From positions 434,001 to 498,000 of the forward strand of contig JAXKVY010000002.1 in assembly GCA_036172455.1 (NCBI GenBank): 64,000 bases of DNA, given 5' to 3'. Source of the DNA: Candidatus Izemoplasma sp. (GTDB lineage: Bacteria; Bacillota_I; Bacilli_A; Izemoplasmatales; Izemoplasmataceae). Made by a program: the position numbers and the translations under genes. A model generated the notes under the pieces. It was not told the origin of the DNA. It worked only from the letters and a program-made list of their open reading frames with translations, and made no database searches. This document shows positions 1-8,126 of this stretch, piece by piece (within the stretch, counting starts at the first letter, position 1; every line of letters begins with the position of its first letter).

Positions 1-1067
1 TCATTGACTTCCGCAGAACGGAAAATATCAAGTTGTGTCAAAAAGTCATATTCTATATCATTAGATAATACACCCGGTACAGTTTGTGTAATTAAATGAC
101 GGTATTCTTTTAATGATTCTGCCATCTTACGTGTCACTAAGGTATTCTTCTCAACAATGATTTCACCCGTATCTGGATCAACAAAATCATCAGCAAGTTT
201 ATTACCTATAACACGTTCAAAAACATCAAGTTTTTGATTGACTTTGAAACGTCCAACTTCCGCTAAGTCATAGCGTTTTGGATCAAACAAGCGTCCTTTT
301 AAGAACGTAATTGCTCCTTCAATCGTTGATGTTTCACCTTGACGTAATTTTGAGTATACTTCTTTAATCGCTTCATGGCTTGTCGTTGTTGAATCTTTAC
401 CAAGGGTGTTCAGTAAAAATTCGGTTTCACCATAAATGTCTAATATTTGCTCATTATTGATAAATCCAACAGCGCGTAAAATAGTGGTCAATGGAATTTT
501 TTTACTGCGATCAAGTTTGACATATAAGATGTCTTTTGATCCCATTTCAAATTCTAACCATGCACCACGGGTTGGAATCACCTGTCCAACAAACTTACTT
601 TTCAGTGTTTTCTTATCAATGTTTTCACTAAAAAACACACCAGCACTACGCACGATTTGTGATACTATGACACGTTCACTACCATTAATAATAAATGAAC
701 CATTTGGTGTCATCATTGGAAAATCGCCCATAAAGATGCGTTGTTCTTTGACTTCACCAGTTTCTTTATTCTCTAATCTTACGTTGACTCTTAGTGGACG
801 AGAATACGTCATATCCTTATCGCGTGATTCACTGATGTTATATTTAGGTTGATCAAATATAAAATCACCGAAAAACAAACTAATGTTTTCTATAAAGTTT
901 TGGATTGGTGAGATATCTCTAAATAGTTCTTTAAGACCTTGTTGAATGAACCAATCAAATGACTCCGTTTGGACACGGATCAAGTCTGGTAATTCAACAT
1001 TTGTTTTGACTTTCGAGTAATTTCTTCGCTGTCTTTTTTTACCATATTGAATTAATTTATAACTCAC
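1..1067 (-). CDS. rpoB: RNA polymerase beta subunit, N-terminal part (cut by window edge)
   Basis: Beta subunit of RNA polymerase; forms the catalytic core with beta-prime and the alpha dimer. About 355 N-terminal residues are visible, reading into the beta protrusion and lobe; stretches such as DLIRVQTESFDWF, NGSERVIVSQIVRSAGVFF and VGQVIPTRGAWLEFE are typical of RpoB. The start is GTG (1065-1067), giving VSYKLIQYGKKRQRR, preceded at about 5 bases by GGGGTGAAAG. The 3' end lies outside the window. It follows the L7/L12 gene and a methyltransferase gene as in Bacillus. Identity is certain; the GTG start is well supported by the Shine-Dalgarno site and by family N-termini. Confidence 0.97.
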   Translation of the reverse strand, partial: MSYKLIQYGKKRQRRNYSKVKTNVELPDLIRVQTESFDWFIQQGLKELFRDISPIQNFIENISLFFGDFIFDQPKYNISESRDKDMTYSRPLRVNVRLENKETGEVKEQRIFMGDFPMMTPNGSFIINGSERVIVSQIVRSAGVFFSENIDKKTLKSKFVGQVIPTRGAWLEFEMGSKDILYVKLDRSKKIPLTTILRAVGFINNEQILDIYGETEFLLNTLGKDSTTTSHEAIKEVYSKLRQGETSTIEGAITFLKGRLFDPKRYDLAEVGRFKVNQKLDVFERVIGNKLADDFVDPDTGEIIVEKNTLVTRKMAESLKEYRHLITQTVPGVLSNDIEYDFLTQLDIFRSAEVN

Positions 1068-1163
1068 TAACTTTCACCCCATTTAAAAAGTAAAAAATGT
1101 CTATATACGCAAAAAAGCGCGCGTTATCGCAATTTAATATATTATCACACTATCGTCAAATAG

Positions 1164-1751
1164 TCAAATGATTTTCGCGATTATTACATAAAATCCTTTG
1201 TCGCGCGTCACGATACGTACATCGTTGAATATACTGTTCAGTTTTTTTATTGCGGATTTTGCACCATGTTTTTTATGCATCACAATGACAAATTTACCAC
1301 CTGGGTTCAAATGCTCTTTGGTTTGTTCGAACAATCGATAAACAACACGTTTACCAGCATGAATTGGCGGGTTTAAAACTACCATATCATAACTTCTGTT
1401 AATATTCTCATAACCATCAGATTGCCATATTTTTTGTGATAGATTGTTTAATGTCAGATTATCTTTTGTCAGTGCAACAGCACGTTCATTGATATCAACC
1501 ATGTCAACATCAACATGAAACTTCTTTGTAAGATAGATGCCAATGATACCACTCCCACATCCTAAATCTAACACATGGGATGAATCATCAACTTCTATTG
1601 TATTTAAAAGAATTTGTGTGCCTAAATCCAAGTACCCTTTATTGAATACACCATGATCAGTGTAGACCGTAATTGGGATGTGATTGATATCAAAAGTAAC
1701 TTGCTTACGGTTACTTTTGACATCTGTATCGTTTGAAAAATAATGTGGCAT
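1164..1751 (-). CDS. ybxB: class I SAM-dependent methyltransferase, RsmC-like (YbxB type)
   Basis: A 195-residue methyltransferase probably acting on rRNA (the RsmC/RlmG family methylates guanine N2); the exact target is unknown. The SAM-binding motif DLGCGSGIIGIYL sits at about residues 63-75 and the catalytic NPPIHAG motif at about 127-133. AAGGAG lies upstream of the ATG. It is located between rplL and rpoB, the place held by ybxB in Bacillus subtilis, which strengthens the family call. It is separated from rplL by an intrinsic terminator, so it and rpoB may depend on read-through or on their own promoter. Confidence 0.85.
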   Translation of the reverse strand: MPHYFSNDTDVKSNRKQVTFDINHIPITVYTDHGVFNKGYLDLGTQILLNTIEVDDSSHVLDLGCGSGIIGIYLTKKFHVDVDMVDINERAVALTKDNLTLNNLSQKIWQSDGYENINRSYDMVVLNPPIHAGKRVVYRLFEQTKEHLNPGGKFVIVMHKKHGAKSAIKKLNSIFNDVRIVTRDKGFYVIIAKII

Positions 1752-1784
1752 TCTACCAACTCCTTATTTTTCTACCATAATAGG

Positions 1785-1810
1785 CAAAAAACCTGAGTTA
1801 AAACTCAGGT
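1785..1810 (-). terminator. intrinsic terminator after rplL
   Basis: Stem CCTGAGTT/AACTCAGG (1792-1809), with a TTTTTT run on the minus strand (1786-1791). It lies between rplL and the methyltransferase gene and probably lowers rpoB expression relative to L7/L12. Confidence 0.8.
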
Positions 1811-1827
1811 CATTTGTTTACATGTTG

Positions 1828-2193
1828 TTATTTAACTGTAACAGTTGCTCCAACTTCTTCTAATTGTTCTTTAATTTCGTTAGCTTCTTCAGGGCTAATT
1901 TCTTCTTTAATTGGTGCAGGTGCACTATCAACTAAAGCTTTTGCTTCTTTTAATCCTAAACCAGTAATTCCACGTACTGCTTTGATAACTGGAATTTTCT
2001 TAGCACCGAAATCTTCTAAGATTACAGATACTTCGGTAGGTCCTTGGTCTGCTTCAGCAGGTCCTGCAGCAGCTACAGCTACAGCACTTGGGTCAACACC
2101 AAATTCTTCTTTCATTAAGTCAACTAAGTCTTTTAATTCTAATAGCGTTTTTTCTTTTAACGCTTCAATGATTTCTTTGTTTTCTAAAGCCAT
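1828..2193 (-). CDS. rplL: 50S ribosomal protein L7/L12
   Basis: Stalk protein of the large subunit; dimers bind L10 and recruit the translational GTPases. The 121-residue length is normal. The N-terminal dimerisation domain (about 1-35) is followed by an Ala/Pro-rich hinge ([12 protein letters not shown]) and the C-terminal factor-binding domain with [20 protein letters not shown]. It sits 16 bases after rplJ and ends at a terminator, so rplJ-rplL form one unit controlled by the L10 leader. Confidence 0.98.
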   Translation of the reverse strand: MALENKEIIEALKEKTLLELKDLVDLMKEEFGVDPSAVAVAAAGPAEADQGPTEVSVILEDFGAKKIPVIKAVRGITGLGLKEAKALVDSAPAPIKEEISPEEANEIKEQLEEVGATVTVK

Positions 2194-2209
2194 TTTTCAT
2201 TCCTCCTAT

Positions 2210-2719
2210 TTATGCTTCTTCAGTTTCAGTTTCTTGTTCCTTGGTCATAAGATCAAGGGCGATTGCAATTTCTTTGATTGGTTGTAAGATTCCCGATGCA
2301 ATCATAGTCAATAGTTCTTCTCTTGATGGGATTGTTGCGATCTTTTGGATGTTTTCGTGATCCATGTACTCACCATCAACAACACCAACTTTTAATTCTA
2401 ATGCTTCATTATCTTTTGCAAATTCATAGATGACTTTTGCTGCTGAGACACTATCAGCGTTACTAAATGCAATAGCATTAGGTCCTGTTAATACATCCGC
2501 AACATTTTTGTAGCCAGCCATTTCTGTTGCTCGTCTTGAAATGTTATTTTTAATAACAGCCATTTCACAATCATTTTCGAGTAACGCCACACGTAACTTT
2601 GTTACCTGCTCAACAGTTAACCCACTGTAATCAACGATGACAAAACTATTGGCATTTTCCAAACGTTCTTTTAACGACTCGACTTGTTGTTTCTTCTTCT
2701 CAATTGCTTTTTGTGACAC
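2210..2719 (-). CDS. rplJ: 50S ribosomal protein L10
   Basis: Stalk base protein that anchors L7/L12 to 23S rRNA and, with L12, represses its own mRNA in many bacteria. 169 residues with the characteristic VIVDYSGLTVEQVTKLR and VIKNNISRRA segments; an acidic C-terminal tail (EQETETEEA). The start is GTG (2717-2719) preceded by GGAGGTGG at a proper distance. A 170-base leader separates it from rplA and carries the L10-binding RNA and an attenuator hairpin. Confidence 0.97.
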   Translation of the reverse strand: MSQKAIEKKKQQVESLKERLENANSFVIVDYSGLTVEQVTKLRVALLENDCEMAVIKNNISRRATEMAGYKNVADVLTGPNAIAFSNADSVSAAKVIYEFAKDNEALELKVGVVDGEYMDHENIQKIATIPSREELLTMIASGILQPIKEIAIALDLMTKEQETETEEA

Positions 2720-2745
2720 GCTTCCACCTCCATGAAATGTGATCC

Positions 2746-2780
2746 AAACAAAAACCTCTTATGTCATAGACAAAAGAGGT
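2746..2780 (-). terminator. attenuator hairpin in the rplJ leader
   Basis: Minus-strand stem ACCTCTT...AAGAGGT (2754-2780), extended by a TGTC/GACA inner stem, followed by TTTTTGTTT (2746-2753). Its place just before the rplJ ribosome binding site makes it a transcription attenuator linked to the L10 leader. Confidence 0.75.
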
Positions 2781-2870
2781 ATAAATATCTTATAACTCGT
2801 TTCTCTCGTTAGGATATTAAGCTTTATAAATAAAGCACCTAAGTCTTCGACATAACGTTTCTATTTGATT
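2781..2870 (-). ncRNA. L10 ribosomal-protein leader (L10-L12 binding site)
   Basis: On the minus strand the order CGAAGAC, TAGGTG, AAAGCTTAATATCCTA and ACGAGAG appears, matching the conserved elements known from L10 leader RNAs of Firmicutes (the AGAC, AGGTG and CTTAATAtCCT segments around a kink-turn). It precedes rplJ and is followed by a terminator-like hairpin, as expected for autoregulation by L10(L12)4. Boundaries are approximate. Confidence 0.8.
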
Positions 2871-2891
2871 GTTATTTGCTTACTTATTTTA

Positions 2892-3581
2892 TTACAAAAT
2901 GGTATCTTTGTCAACTTTGATACCAGGACCCATTGTCGATGCGACAGCTACATTTTGAATGTACACACCTTTAACGGTAGCAGGGCGTAATTTTACGATA
3001 GTATCATACATTGCTTTAAAGTTTTCTAGGATTTGATCAACGCTAAATGATACTTTCCCTAATGTAACATGAATGTTACCAACTTTATCAACGCGGTACT
3101 CTACTTTACCTGCTTTGATTTCTTCTACTGCTTTAGCAACGTCCATTGTGACAGTACCGGTTTTTGGATTAGGCATTAATCCTTTTGGTCCAAGTACACG
3201 ACCAAGACGACCGATTTTACTCATCATATCCGGTGTTGCGACTACTGTATCAAAATCCATCCATCCTTTTTGGATTTTTTGGATATATTCATCTTCACCT
3301 ACATAATCTGCGCCAGCTTCTTCAGCTTCTTTAGCTTTATCCCCTGTCGCAAATACTAATACACGTTTAGTTTTACCTGTCCCGTGTGGTAAGACGATTG
3401 CTCCGCGTAAATTTTGATCTGCTTTTCTTGTGTCTAGATTTAAACGCATTGCAAGTTCTACAGATGCATCAAATCCTTCAAAAGAAATTTCTTTAAGTAG
3501 ATTAATTGCTTCCCGTGCATCATATGCTTTTTCTTCTACACGTTCACTAGCAGCTAAGAATTTTTTTCCTTTTTTCGCCAT
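2892..3581 (-). CDS. rplA: 50S ribosomal protein L1
   Basis: Binds 23S rRNA helix 76-78 at the L1 stalk and helps release E-site tRNA; in many bacteria it represses its own operon. 229 residues, full length; the segments [22 protein letters not shown] and [21 protein letters not shown] are diagnostic. It follows rplK by 76 bases. The ATG has TTAGGAGG upstream. Confidence 0.98.
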   Translation of the reverse strand: MAKKGKKFLAASERVEEKAYDAREAINLLKEISFEGFDASVELAMRLNLDTRKADQNLRGAIVLPHGTGKTKRVLVFATGDKAKEAEEAGADYVGEDEYIQKIQKGWMDFDTVVATPDMMSKIGRLGRVLGPKGLMPNPKTGTVTMDVAKAVEEIKAGKVEYRVDKVGNIHVTLGKVSFSVDQILENFKAMYDTIVKLRPATVKGVYIQNVAVASTMGPGIKVDKDTIL

Positions 3582-3657
3582 TTTCTTTACCTCCTAAATG
3601 TGGTCTAACGGAAACTCCTCCCACAAATAGTTGTAGATTTATGTTACAACTAAATGT

Positions 3658-4095
3658 TTAATCTTCGATTAGGATTCCCATGTTTCTTGCGGTACCAGCT
3701 ACAATATTCATTGCTGCCTCAATATCATTTGCGTTCAAATCAGGCATTTTTACTTCTGCAATTTCTTTTAATTGTGCTTTTGTTACAGTACCAGCTTTTT
3801 CAGTTAATTGATCACCTGCACCTTTTTCAATACCAGCTGCTTTTTTAAGTAAATAACTTGCTGGTGGTGTTTTGGTGATGAATTTAAACGTTCTGTCTTC
3901 AAATACAGTGATTTCAACAGGAATTAAATCCCCCATTTGCTCCTTAGTTTCATTGTTGAATTTTGTACAAAATTCTTGAATGTTAACACCTGCTTGTCCT
4001 AATGCTGGACCGACTGGCGGCGCTGGGTTAGCTCTACCTGCTGGGATTTGTAATTTTACAACGGTTTTTACATCTTTTTTAGCCACGAAAGACAC
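3658..4095 (-). CDS. rplK: 50S ribosomal protein L11
   Basis: Component of the GTPase-associated centre; contacts elongation factors and, in stringent response, RelA. 145 residues with the usual proline-rich N-terminal segment [19 protein letters not shown], and the C-terminal RNA-binding domain ending GTARNMGI. First gene of the rplKA unit, separated from nusG by a terminator. Confidence 0.98.
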   Translation of the reverse strand: MSFVAKKDVKTVVKLQIPAGRANPAPPVGPALGQAGVNIQEFCTKFNNETKEQMGDLIPVEITVFEDRTFKFITKTPPASYLLKKAAGIEKGAGDQLTEKAGTVTKAQLKEIAEVKMPDLNANDIEAAMNIVAGTARNMGILIED

Positions 4096-4145
4096 CTCCT
4101 CTTGCTTCGTGATGTGGTCATTGGACGATTAATCCTTCCACTCAA

Positions 4146-4181
4146 AAAATAGCATGCCATAATCCATGCCATGCTATTTTA
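4146..4181 (-). terminator. intrinsic terminator between nusG and rplK
   Basis: Minus-strand stem AAAATAGCATG/CATGCTATTTT with a T run at its end; located in the 118-base nusG-rplK gap. It suggests the secE-nusG and rplKA units are separately expressed. Confidence 0.75.
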
Positions 4182-4213
4182 CTATATTTATTAGTTCATT
4201 GTCAAGTCTTAAT

Positions 4214-4759
4214 CTATATTTTTTCAATATCATCAAATGACAGTTCGACAGGTGTTTGGCGACCGAACATATCCACCAACACTTTAAGTTCGCGTTTCTC
4301 TTCGTCAATCTCATCAACTTTACCAACTTGATTAGCAAATGGCCCCGTAATAACTTTGACGCTCTCGCCAACTTCTACATCGATTGTAGGTACTTCCATA
4401 AGCCCACATTTCTTCAAGATTGGATTGATTTCTTCAGGTGGTAATGGAACAGGTTTAGTACCGCCACCGCTTGAACCTAAAAATCCAGTAACACCAGGTG
4501 TATTACGGACCACAAACCATGAATCATCAGTTACAACCAATTCAATGAATACATAACCAGGGAAAATCTTAACCATTTTTTCTTTGGTAGTCCCATCTGC
4601 TTTTTTCTCAATACGTACTTCCTCAGGAATCACGACTTGGAAAATTTTATCTTCCATCTGCATTGATTCCATCCGACGTTCAAGATTTACCTTCACTGAA
4701 TTTTCATAACCAGAATAGGTTTGTACAACATACCATTGACGTTCTGGTTGATTACTCAT
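4214..4759 (-). CDS. nusG: transcription termination/antitermination protein NusG
   Basis: Elongation factor that binds the RNA polymerase clamp and links transcription with Rho or ribosomes. 181 residues: NGN domain at about 8-110 (RQWYVVQTYSGYENSVKVNL at its start, GVTGFLGSSGGG at its end) and a KOW domain at about 125-180 (VKVITGPFANQVGKVDEID). It follows secE by 4 bases, the usual secE-nusG pair. Confidence 0.97.
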   Translation of the reverse strand: MSNQPERQWYVVQTYSGYENSVKVNLERRMESMQMEDKIFQVVIPEEVRIEKKADGTTKEKMVKIFPGYVFIELVVTDDSWFVVRNTPGVTGFLGSSGGGTKPVPLPPEEINPILKKCGLMEVPTIDVEVGESVKVITGPFANQVGKVDEIDEEKRELKVLVDMFGRQTPVELSFDDIEKI

Positions 4760-4763
4760 TGTT

Positions 4764-5192
4764 TTACACTCCTAAAGTGCGAATCCACTCAAACAATGGA
4801 CGAAGTCCAAAATCTGCTAAGACGAAGAATAATGAAATGATAATAATAAATCCAAATACTCTTGCGCTGTGGTTTAAGATCATATCGCGACCAGGCCAGC
4901 TTACTTTACGCATTTCAGCAAAACTTGGTACGAAGAATGGCCAGATTGCCATTAAGAATGAGATTGCACCAATAATTATAACAAAGATACTGAAGATTGT
5001 TATTTTATATGGTTCATTGAAGATCCATAAATCAGTATATCTGATGGTTAACTCTCTTCCTTCAATTAAGTAAACACCTAATACAAGTACTAATATCCCT
5101 AAAACGCCTAATAATACGCGTTCGAATGGATATTCTTTCTTTAAAATCTCTAAGACTTTATTCGGTTTTAAATCTGTCGGTTTTTTTGCCAT
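4764..5192 (-). CDS. secE: preprotein translocase subunit SecE, long form with three membrane segments
   Basis: Clamps SecY in the SecYEG translocon. The conserved SecE core is at the C-terminal end: FAEMRKVSWPGRD at about residues 91-103 followed by a membrane helix. At 142 residues it is about twice the 60 residues common in Gram-positive bacteria; two additional hydrophobic segments (about 26-44 and 66-86) precede the core, a layout like that of enterobacterial SecE. It lies between rpmG and nusG. The call is certain; the role of the extra helices is unknown. Confidence 0.95.
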   Translation of the reverse strand: MAKKPTDLKPNKVLEILKKEYPFERVLLGVLGILVLVLGVYLIEGRELTIRYTDLWIFNEPYKITIFSIFVIIIGAISFLMAIWPFFVPSFAEMRKVSWPGRDMILNHSARVFGFIIIISLFFVLADFGLRPLFEWIRTLGV

Positions 5193-5204
5193 TTTTATTC
5201 TCTC

Positions 5205-5351
5205 CTATTTGCTTTCCTTGTGGAGTGTGTGTTTTCCACAATGTTTGCAATATTTTTTCGTTTCAAATCGTTCTTTATCTTCTTTTTTCTTTTGTATACT
5301 GTAATTTCTCGATAAACACTCAGTACAAATTAAGATAACTTTTTGTCTCAT
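5205..5351 (-). CDS. rpmG: 50S ribosomal protein L33, zinc-ribbon form
   Basis: Small 48-residue protein of the large subunit near the E site. Starts [12 protein letters not shown]; the two pairs ICTEC and CKHCGKH form a Cys4 zinc ribbon, so this is the zinc-containing version. A longer reading with an upstream start has no family support; the ATG at 5349-5351 matches L33 N-termini. Lies 12 bases upstream of secE, as in Bacillus (rpmG-secE-nusG). Confidence 0.95.
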   Translation of the reverse strand: MRQKVILICTECLSRNYSIQKKKEDKERFETKKYCKHCGKHTLHKESK

Positions 5352-5406
5352 AATACCAACTCTCTTGCAAATATATAATTTAGCAAAATAATGCGACTTT
5401 GTCAAG

Positions 5407-5949
5407 TCACATCCCAAAATGTGCTTTTATTTTTTGTTTTGCTCGATAGACTGAATTGTACACCACTTTTTCTGGGATTTCTAGTCTTTTGCAAATATAA
5501 TCTACGCTATAATTTTTTATTTCCTTTAATATATAAATACTAAATTCACGATTTGTCAAGATATTTTCTATTTCTTTTTTATACAAATCATAATAAACAC
5601 TCTTATCTTGGGTATGATGATTGTGTTCAAAAATATAGTCGACATTCTCATAAAATATCTCGGTTCGTCTGACTTGCTTATTAATATATGTTATATACAT
5701 GCGATCTAAGTTCTGTTCAAAATAGCGTGTGAATGTCTTATTATAAGAGGTATCATAAGTTAAGATACTTTTATGAAGCATCATGTAGGCTTCTTGAACC
5801 ATGTCGTCATACATGTACGCTAGGTTATAATATCCTATCTTTTTCGAAATTAACGGCGAGTATTTCTCAAACATAAGTTCTAAGGCATCATTGTTTCCCT
5901 CACGGATTTGGTCGATGATCTTAAAATCATTATGTTTGTAAATCGTCAT
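5407..5949 (-). CDS. sigH: sigma-70 family RNA polymerase sigma factor (SigH position)
   Basis: Promoter-recognition subunit of RNA polymerase. 180 residues; a region-2 like segment ([20 protein letters not shown], about 47-66, the core-binding and -10 recognition region) and a C-terminal helix-turn-helix like region 4 ([18 protein letters not shown], about 157-174). It lies between rlmB and rpmG, the place of sigH in Bacillus, which is the main support for this name; the sequence is divergent and it could be a lineage-specific alternative sigma factor. It ends with TGA, evidence that UGA is a stop here. The regulon is unknown. Confidence 0.75.
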   Translation of the reverse strand: MTIYKHNDFKIIDQIREGNNDALELMFEKYSPLISKKIGYYNLAYMYDDMVQEAYMMLHKSILTYDTSYNKTFTRYFEQNLDRMYITYINKQVRRTEIFYENVDYIFEHNHHTQDKSVYYDLYKKEIENILTNREFSIYILKEIKNYSVDYICKRLEIPEKVVYNSVYRAKQKIKAHFGM

Positions 5950-5958
5950 ACTGCCTCC

Positions 5959-6672
5959 TTATTTATTATGTTTTTTGTGGTATATTTCTTGCATAATGAT
6001 ACCCGCTGAGACACTGGCATTTAAACTATTCACATGTCCCCCCATCGGGATATTAACAATAAAGTCACAATTTTTCTTTACAAGACGGCTCATCCCTTTA
6101 CCCTCACTTCCAATAACAACACATAGATTCATATCAACATCTAATTGTTGGATAGTTTGCTTGGCTTCCATGTCAGTTCCTGCAATCCAGAACCCAGAAT
6201 CCTTCAATGTTTTAATGGTATTGTTTAGGTTTGTCACTTGGACAACATCCACATATTCTATAGCGCCTGTAGAAACTTTTATAACGGTGTCTGTTAAATG
6301 CACACTGCGGTGTTTTGGAACAATCACAGCGTCCACATCAAATGCATCGGCACTTCTTAAAATAGCGCCTAAATTATGAGGGTCTTCTAACCCATCTAAC
6401 ATGATAATGACCTTATTCTCTTTTTGTTTACTTAAGACATGCTCTAAAGCAAGCATTCTATAGTCTTCAACTTCTGCGAGTATATTTTGGTGGACACGAT
6501 CATACAATCCTTCTAACTCATCTTTCCGTTTATACTCTATTTGAATACCAGCCTTTTGAGCCATGTTAATAACATCATTACGATTGTTTTCAAGGGTATA
6601 CAGTCTATAAATTTTTCGCTTTGCCTTGATGGCTTCGCGAATGACATTTAATCCTGTGATTTTGGTTGCCAT
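5959..6672 (-). CDS. rlmB: TrmH-family 23S rRNA 2'-O-methyltransferase RlmB
   Basis: SPOUT-class enzyme that methylates the ribose of a guanosine in 23S rRNA helix 92 (G2251 in E. coli). 237 residues from the ATG at 6672, which has AGGAAGTG at the right spacing; a longer start lacks this. An N-terminal substrate-binding domain (about 1-75) precedes the SPOUT domain with NLGAILRSADAF, IGSEGKGMS and PMGGHVNSLNAS, the three TrmH motifs forming the knotted SAM site. It precedes the sigma factor gene as yacO precedes sigH in Bacillus. Confidence 0.92.
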   Translation of the reverse strand: MATKITGLNVIREAIKAKRKIYRLYTLENNRNDVINMAQKAGIQIEYKRKDELEGLYDRVHQNILAEVEDYRMLALEHVLSKQKENKVIIMLDGLEDPHNLGAILRSADAFDVDAVIVPKHRSVHLTDTVIKVSTGAIEYVDVVQVTNLNNTIKTLKDSGFWIAGTDMEAKQTIQQLDVDMNLCVVIGSEGKGMSRLVKKNCDFIVNIPMGGHVNSLNASVSAGIIMQEIYHKKHNK

Positions 6673-6743
6673 TTTATCACTTCCTACGATTTTTATTGTA
6701 ACACACATTCAATACTTTTCCTATTGAAAAAAGGAGAAAGTTA

Positions 6744-6772
6744 TTGTACTGAAAGCGTTTTACGTGTATAAT
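6744..6772 (+). promoter_or_regulatory. promoter of the cysteine desulfidase-like gene with a possible cre site
   Basis: TTGTAC (6744-6749), 17 bases, TATAAT (6767-6772). The spacer holds TGAAAGCGTTTTAC (6750-6763), which agrees with 12 of 14 positions of the CcpA cre consensus; carbon-catabolite control is possible but unproven. Confidence 0.65.
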
Positions 6773-6798
6773 GGATAAGTGAATTTTGAGGTGAGTTT

Positions 6799-8064
6799 AT
6801 GGATAATTATCAAGCAATGAGAATCTTAAATGCAAATATTACTAAAACCATGGGATGTACTGATATTGGTGTTGTTGGATACATCGCTTCAATCGGGGCT
6901 TATGCACTGAGAAACAAGACCATCAAAAGCATTCATTTAATCATGAGTGAAGAGCTTTATAAAAACAGTGTTAATGTCGGTGTCCCTGGACTTCGTAAGA
7001 GTGGTCTTGAAGAAGCCCTTGCGCTCGGCATTTTATTAAAAGACCCTAAAAAACAACTCAGTGTCTTTGAGAGTGTTACAGATGATGATATTGGCGAAGT
7101 TCAATCCCTTTTAGAGGCTATTGACGTTACGATTGAACATCGCGCCTTCGACGATACCGTCCTTTATGAAGAGCTCACAATGACATCTCATGAAGGCGAC
7201 ACTATGAAAATTATTATTAAAGATGCCTATGACAATGTCATTAAAGTCGTTAGAAATAAAGAGGCGTTAAAGGAATTCGAACGCACCGCCTTATTGGAAC
7301 GCGTAAACAAATATACTATTGATAATTATGACGAAATACTAACTTATGTCCACAAAAATAACTTTGATGGTTTAGACGAACTGTTCGAGACTGCTAAAAA
7401 CCAGTATGAAAACGCCCGTAAAGCAATTAAAGAAGAAAAAGGGAATTATCTAAGTGAAGATATAAAAGGTCCACAGCGCCAATGCCTATATGATTTAAGT
7501 AATTTCTTACGCAAACATATCACTGTCCCTTCTCGTAAACGGATGCTGGGTGATATTTATACAGTCTATGGTGTTGCTGGCAGTGGTAACTTAGGTATTG
7601 GAACCTTAATTACACCGATGTTTCTTTCCGATGTTTTCGAATTAGATGATTCACAAACCAAGCAACTTGTGGTCTTATCATTTCTAACAAGCGTCTATGT
7701 CAAACAACAAATGAGTGTTGTGACAGTCCTATGCGGCACAGGACATGCGACTGGGTGTAGTGCTGCTGCAGTTACCGCATTCTTAAAAGATGGTAGCGAC
7801 CAACAAATCAAAGATGCCATCAACTTATATTTATCATCTTCAATGGGATATGTTTGTGATGGTGCTAAATTATCCTGCACGTACAAAGTATCCTTTGCCG
7901 CCATGAACGGTATGATTGCTGGCAAAATGTCTCTTGATCATCCTGGCACATGTGATGGTACTGGTCTTAATAATCAAGATTTAGATAAAACAATTGCTAA
8001 TCTTGGGAAACTAAATAACGAAATTTTAAAGGGTGCAAATAAAGGAATCATTGAGTTAATTTAA
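6799..8064 (+). CDS. L-cysteine desulfidase / L-serine dehydratase alpha-chain family protein (UPF0597, CyuA-like)
   Basis: Members of this family use a [4Fe-4S] cluster to remove sulfide or water from cysteine or serine, giving pyruvate and ammonia. 421 residues; conserved cysteine motifs are visible as MGCTDIG (about residue 19), CGTGHATGCSAA (about 313-324) and GYVCDGAKLSC (about 352-362), the expected cluster ligands; SGNLGIGTL is a family glycine motif. It has its own promoter and terminator and is divergent from rlmB. Cysteine catabolism is the favoured role because CyuA-type proteins share this fold and length; serine as a substrate cannot be excluded. Confidence 0.82.
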   Translation: MDNYQAMRILNANITKTMGCTDIGVVGYIASIGAYALRNKTIKSIHLIMSEELYKNSVNVGVPGLRKSGLEEALALGILLKDPKKQLSVFESVTDDDIGEVQSLLEAIDVTIEHRAFDDTVLYEELTMTSHEGDTMKIIIKDAYDNVIKVVRNKEALKEFERTALLERVNKYTIDNYDEILTYVHKNNFDGLDELFETAKNQYENARKAIKEEKGNYLSEDIKGPQRQCLYDLSNFLRKHITVPSRKRMLGDIYTVYGVAGSGNLGIGTLITPMFLSDVFELDDSQTKQLVVLSFLTSVYVKQQMSVVTVLCGTGHATGCSAAAVTAFLKDGSDQQIKDAINLYLSSSMGYVCDGAKLSCTYKVSFAAMNGMIAGKMSLDHPGTCDGTGLNNQDLDKTIANLGKLNNEILKGANKGIIELI

Positions 8065-8072
8065 TCCATATC

Positions 8073-8112
8073 AAAAAAAGATATCAACTGTTCAAAAGTT
8101 GATATCTTTTAA
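8073..8112. terminator. bidirectional intrinsic terminator between convergent genes
   Basis: Stem AAAAGATATCAACT/AGTTGATATCTTTT with A and T runs on both flanks; serves the desulfidase-like gene (plus) and hppA (minus). Confidence 0.85.
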
Positions 8113-8126
8113 TTTAATTGTGTTTT

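Noticed and set aside
436-852. Long open frame on the plus strand inside rpoB
   Set aside because: Antisense shadow of rpoB; the minus-strand frame codes clear RpoB sequence and the plus frame has no ribosome site or recognisable motif.
1080-1163. GC-rich stretch GCGCGC before rpoB as a terminator
   Set aside because: Pairing is short and ambiguous and no stable stem with a T run could be drawn.
1814-2287. Plus-strand frame of 157 codons across rplL and rplJ
   Set aside because: Antisense to two ribosomal genes; low-complexity Ser/Ala composition typical of a shadow frame.
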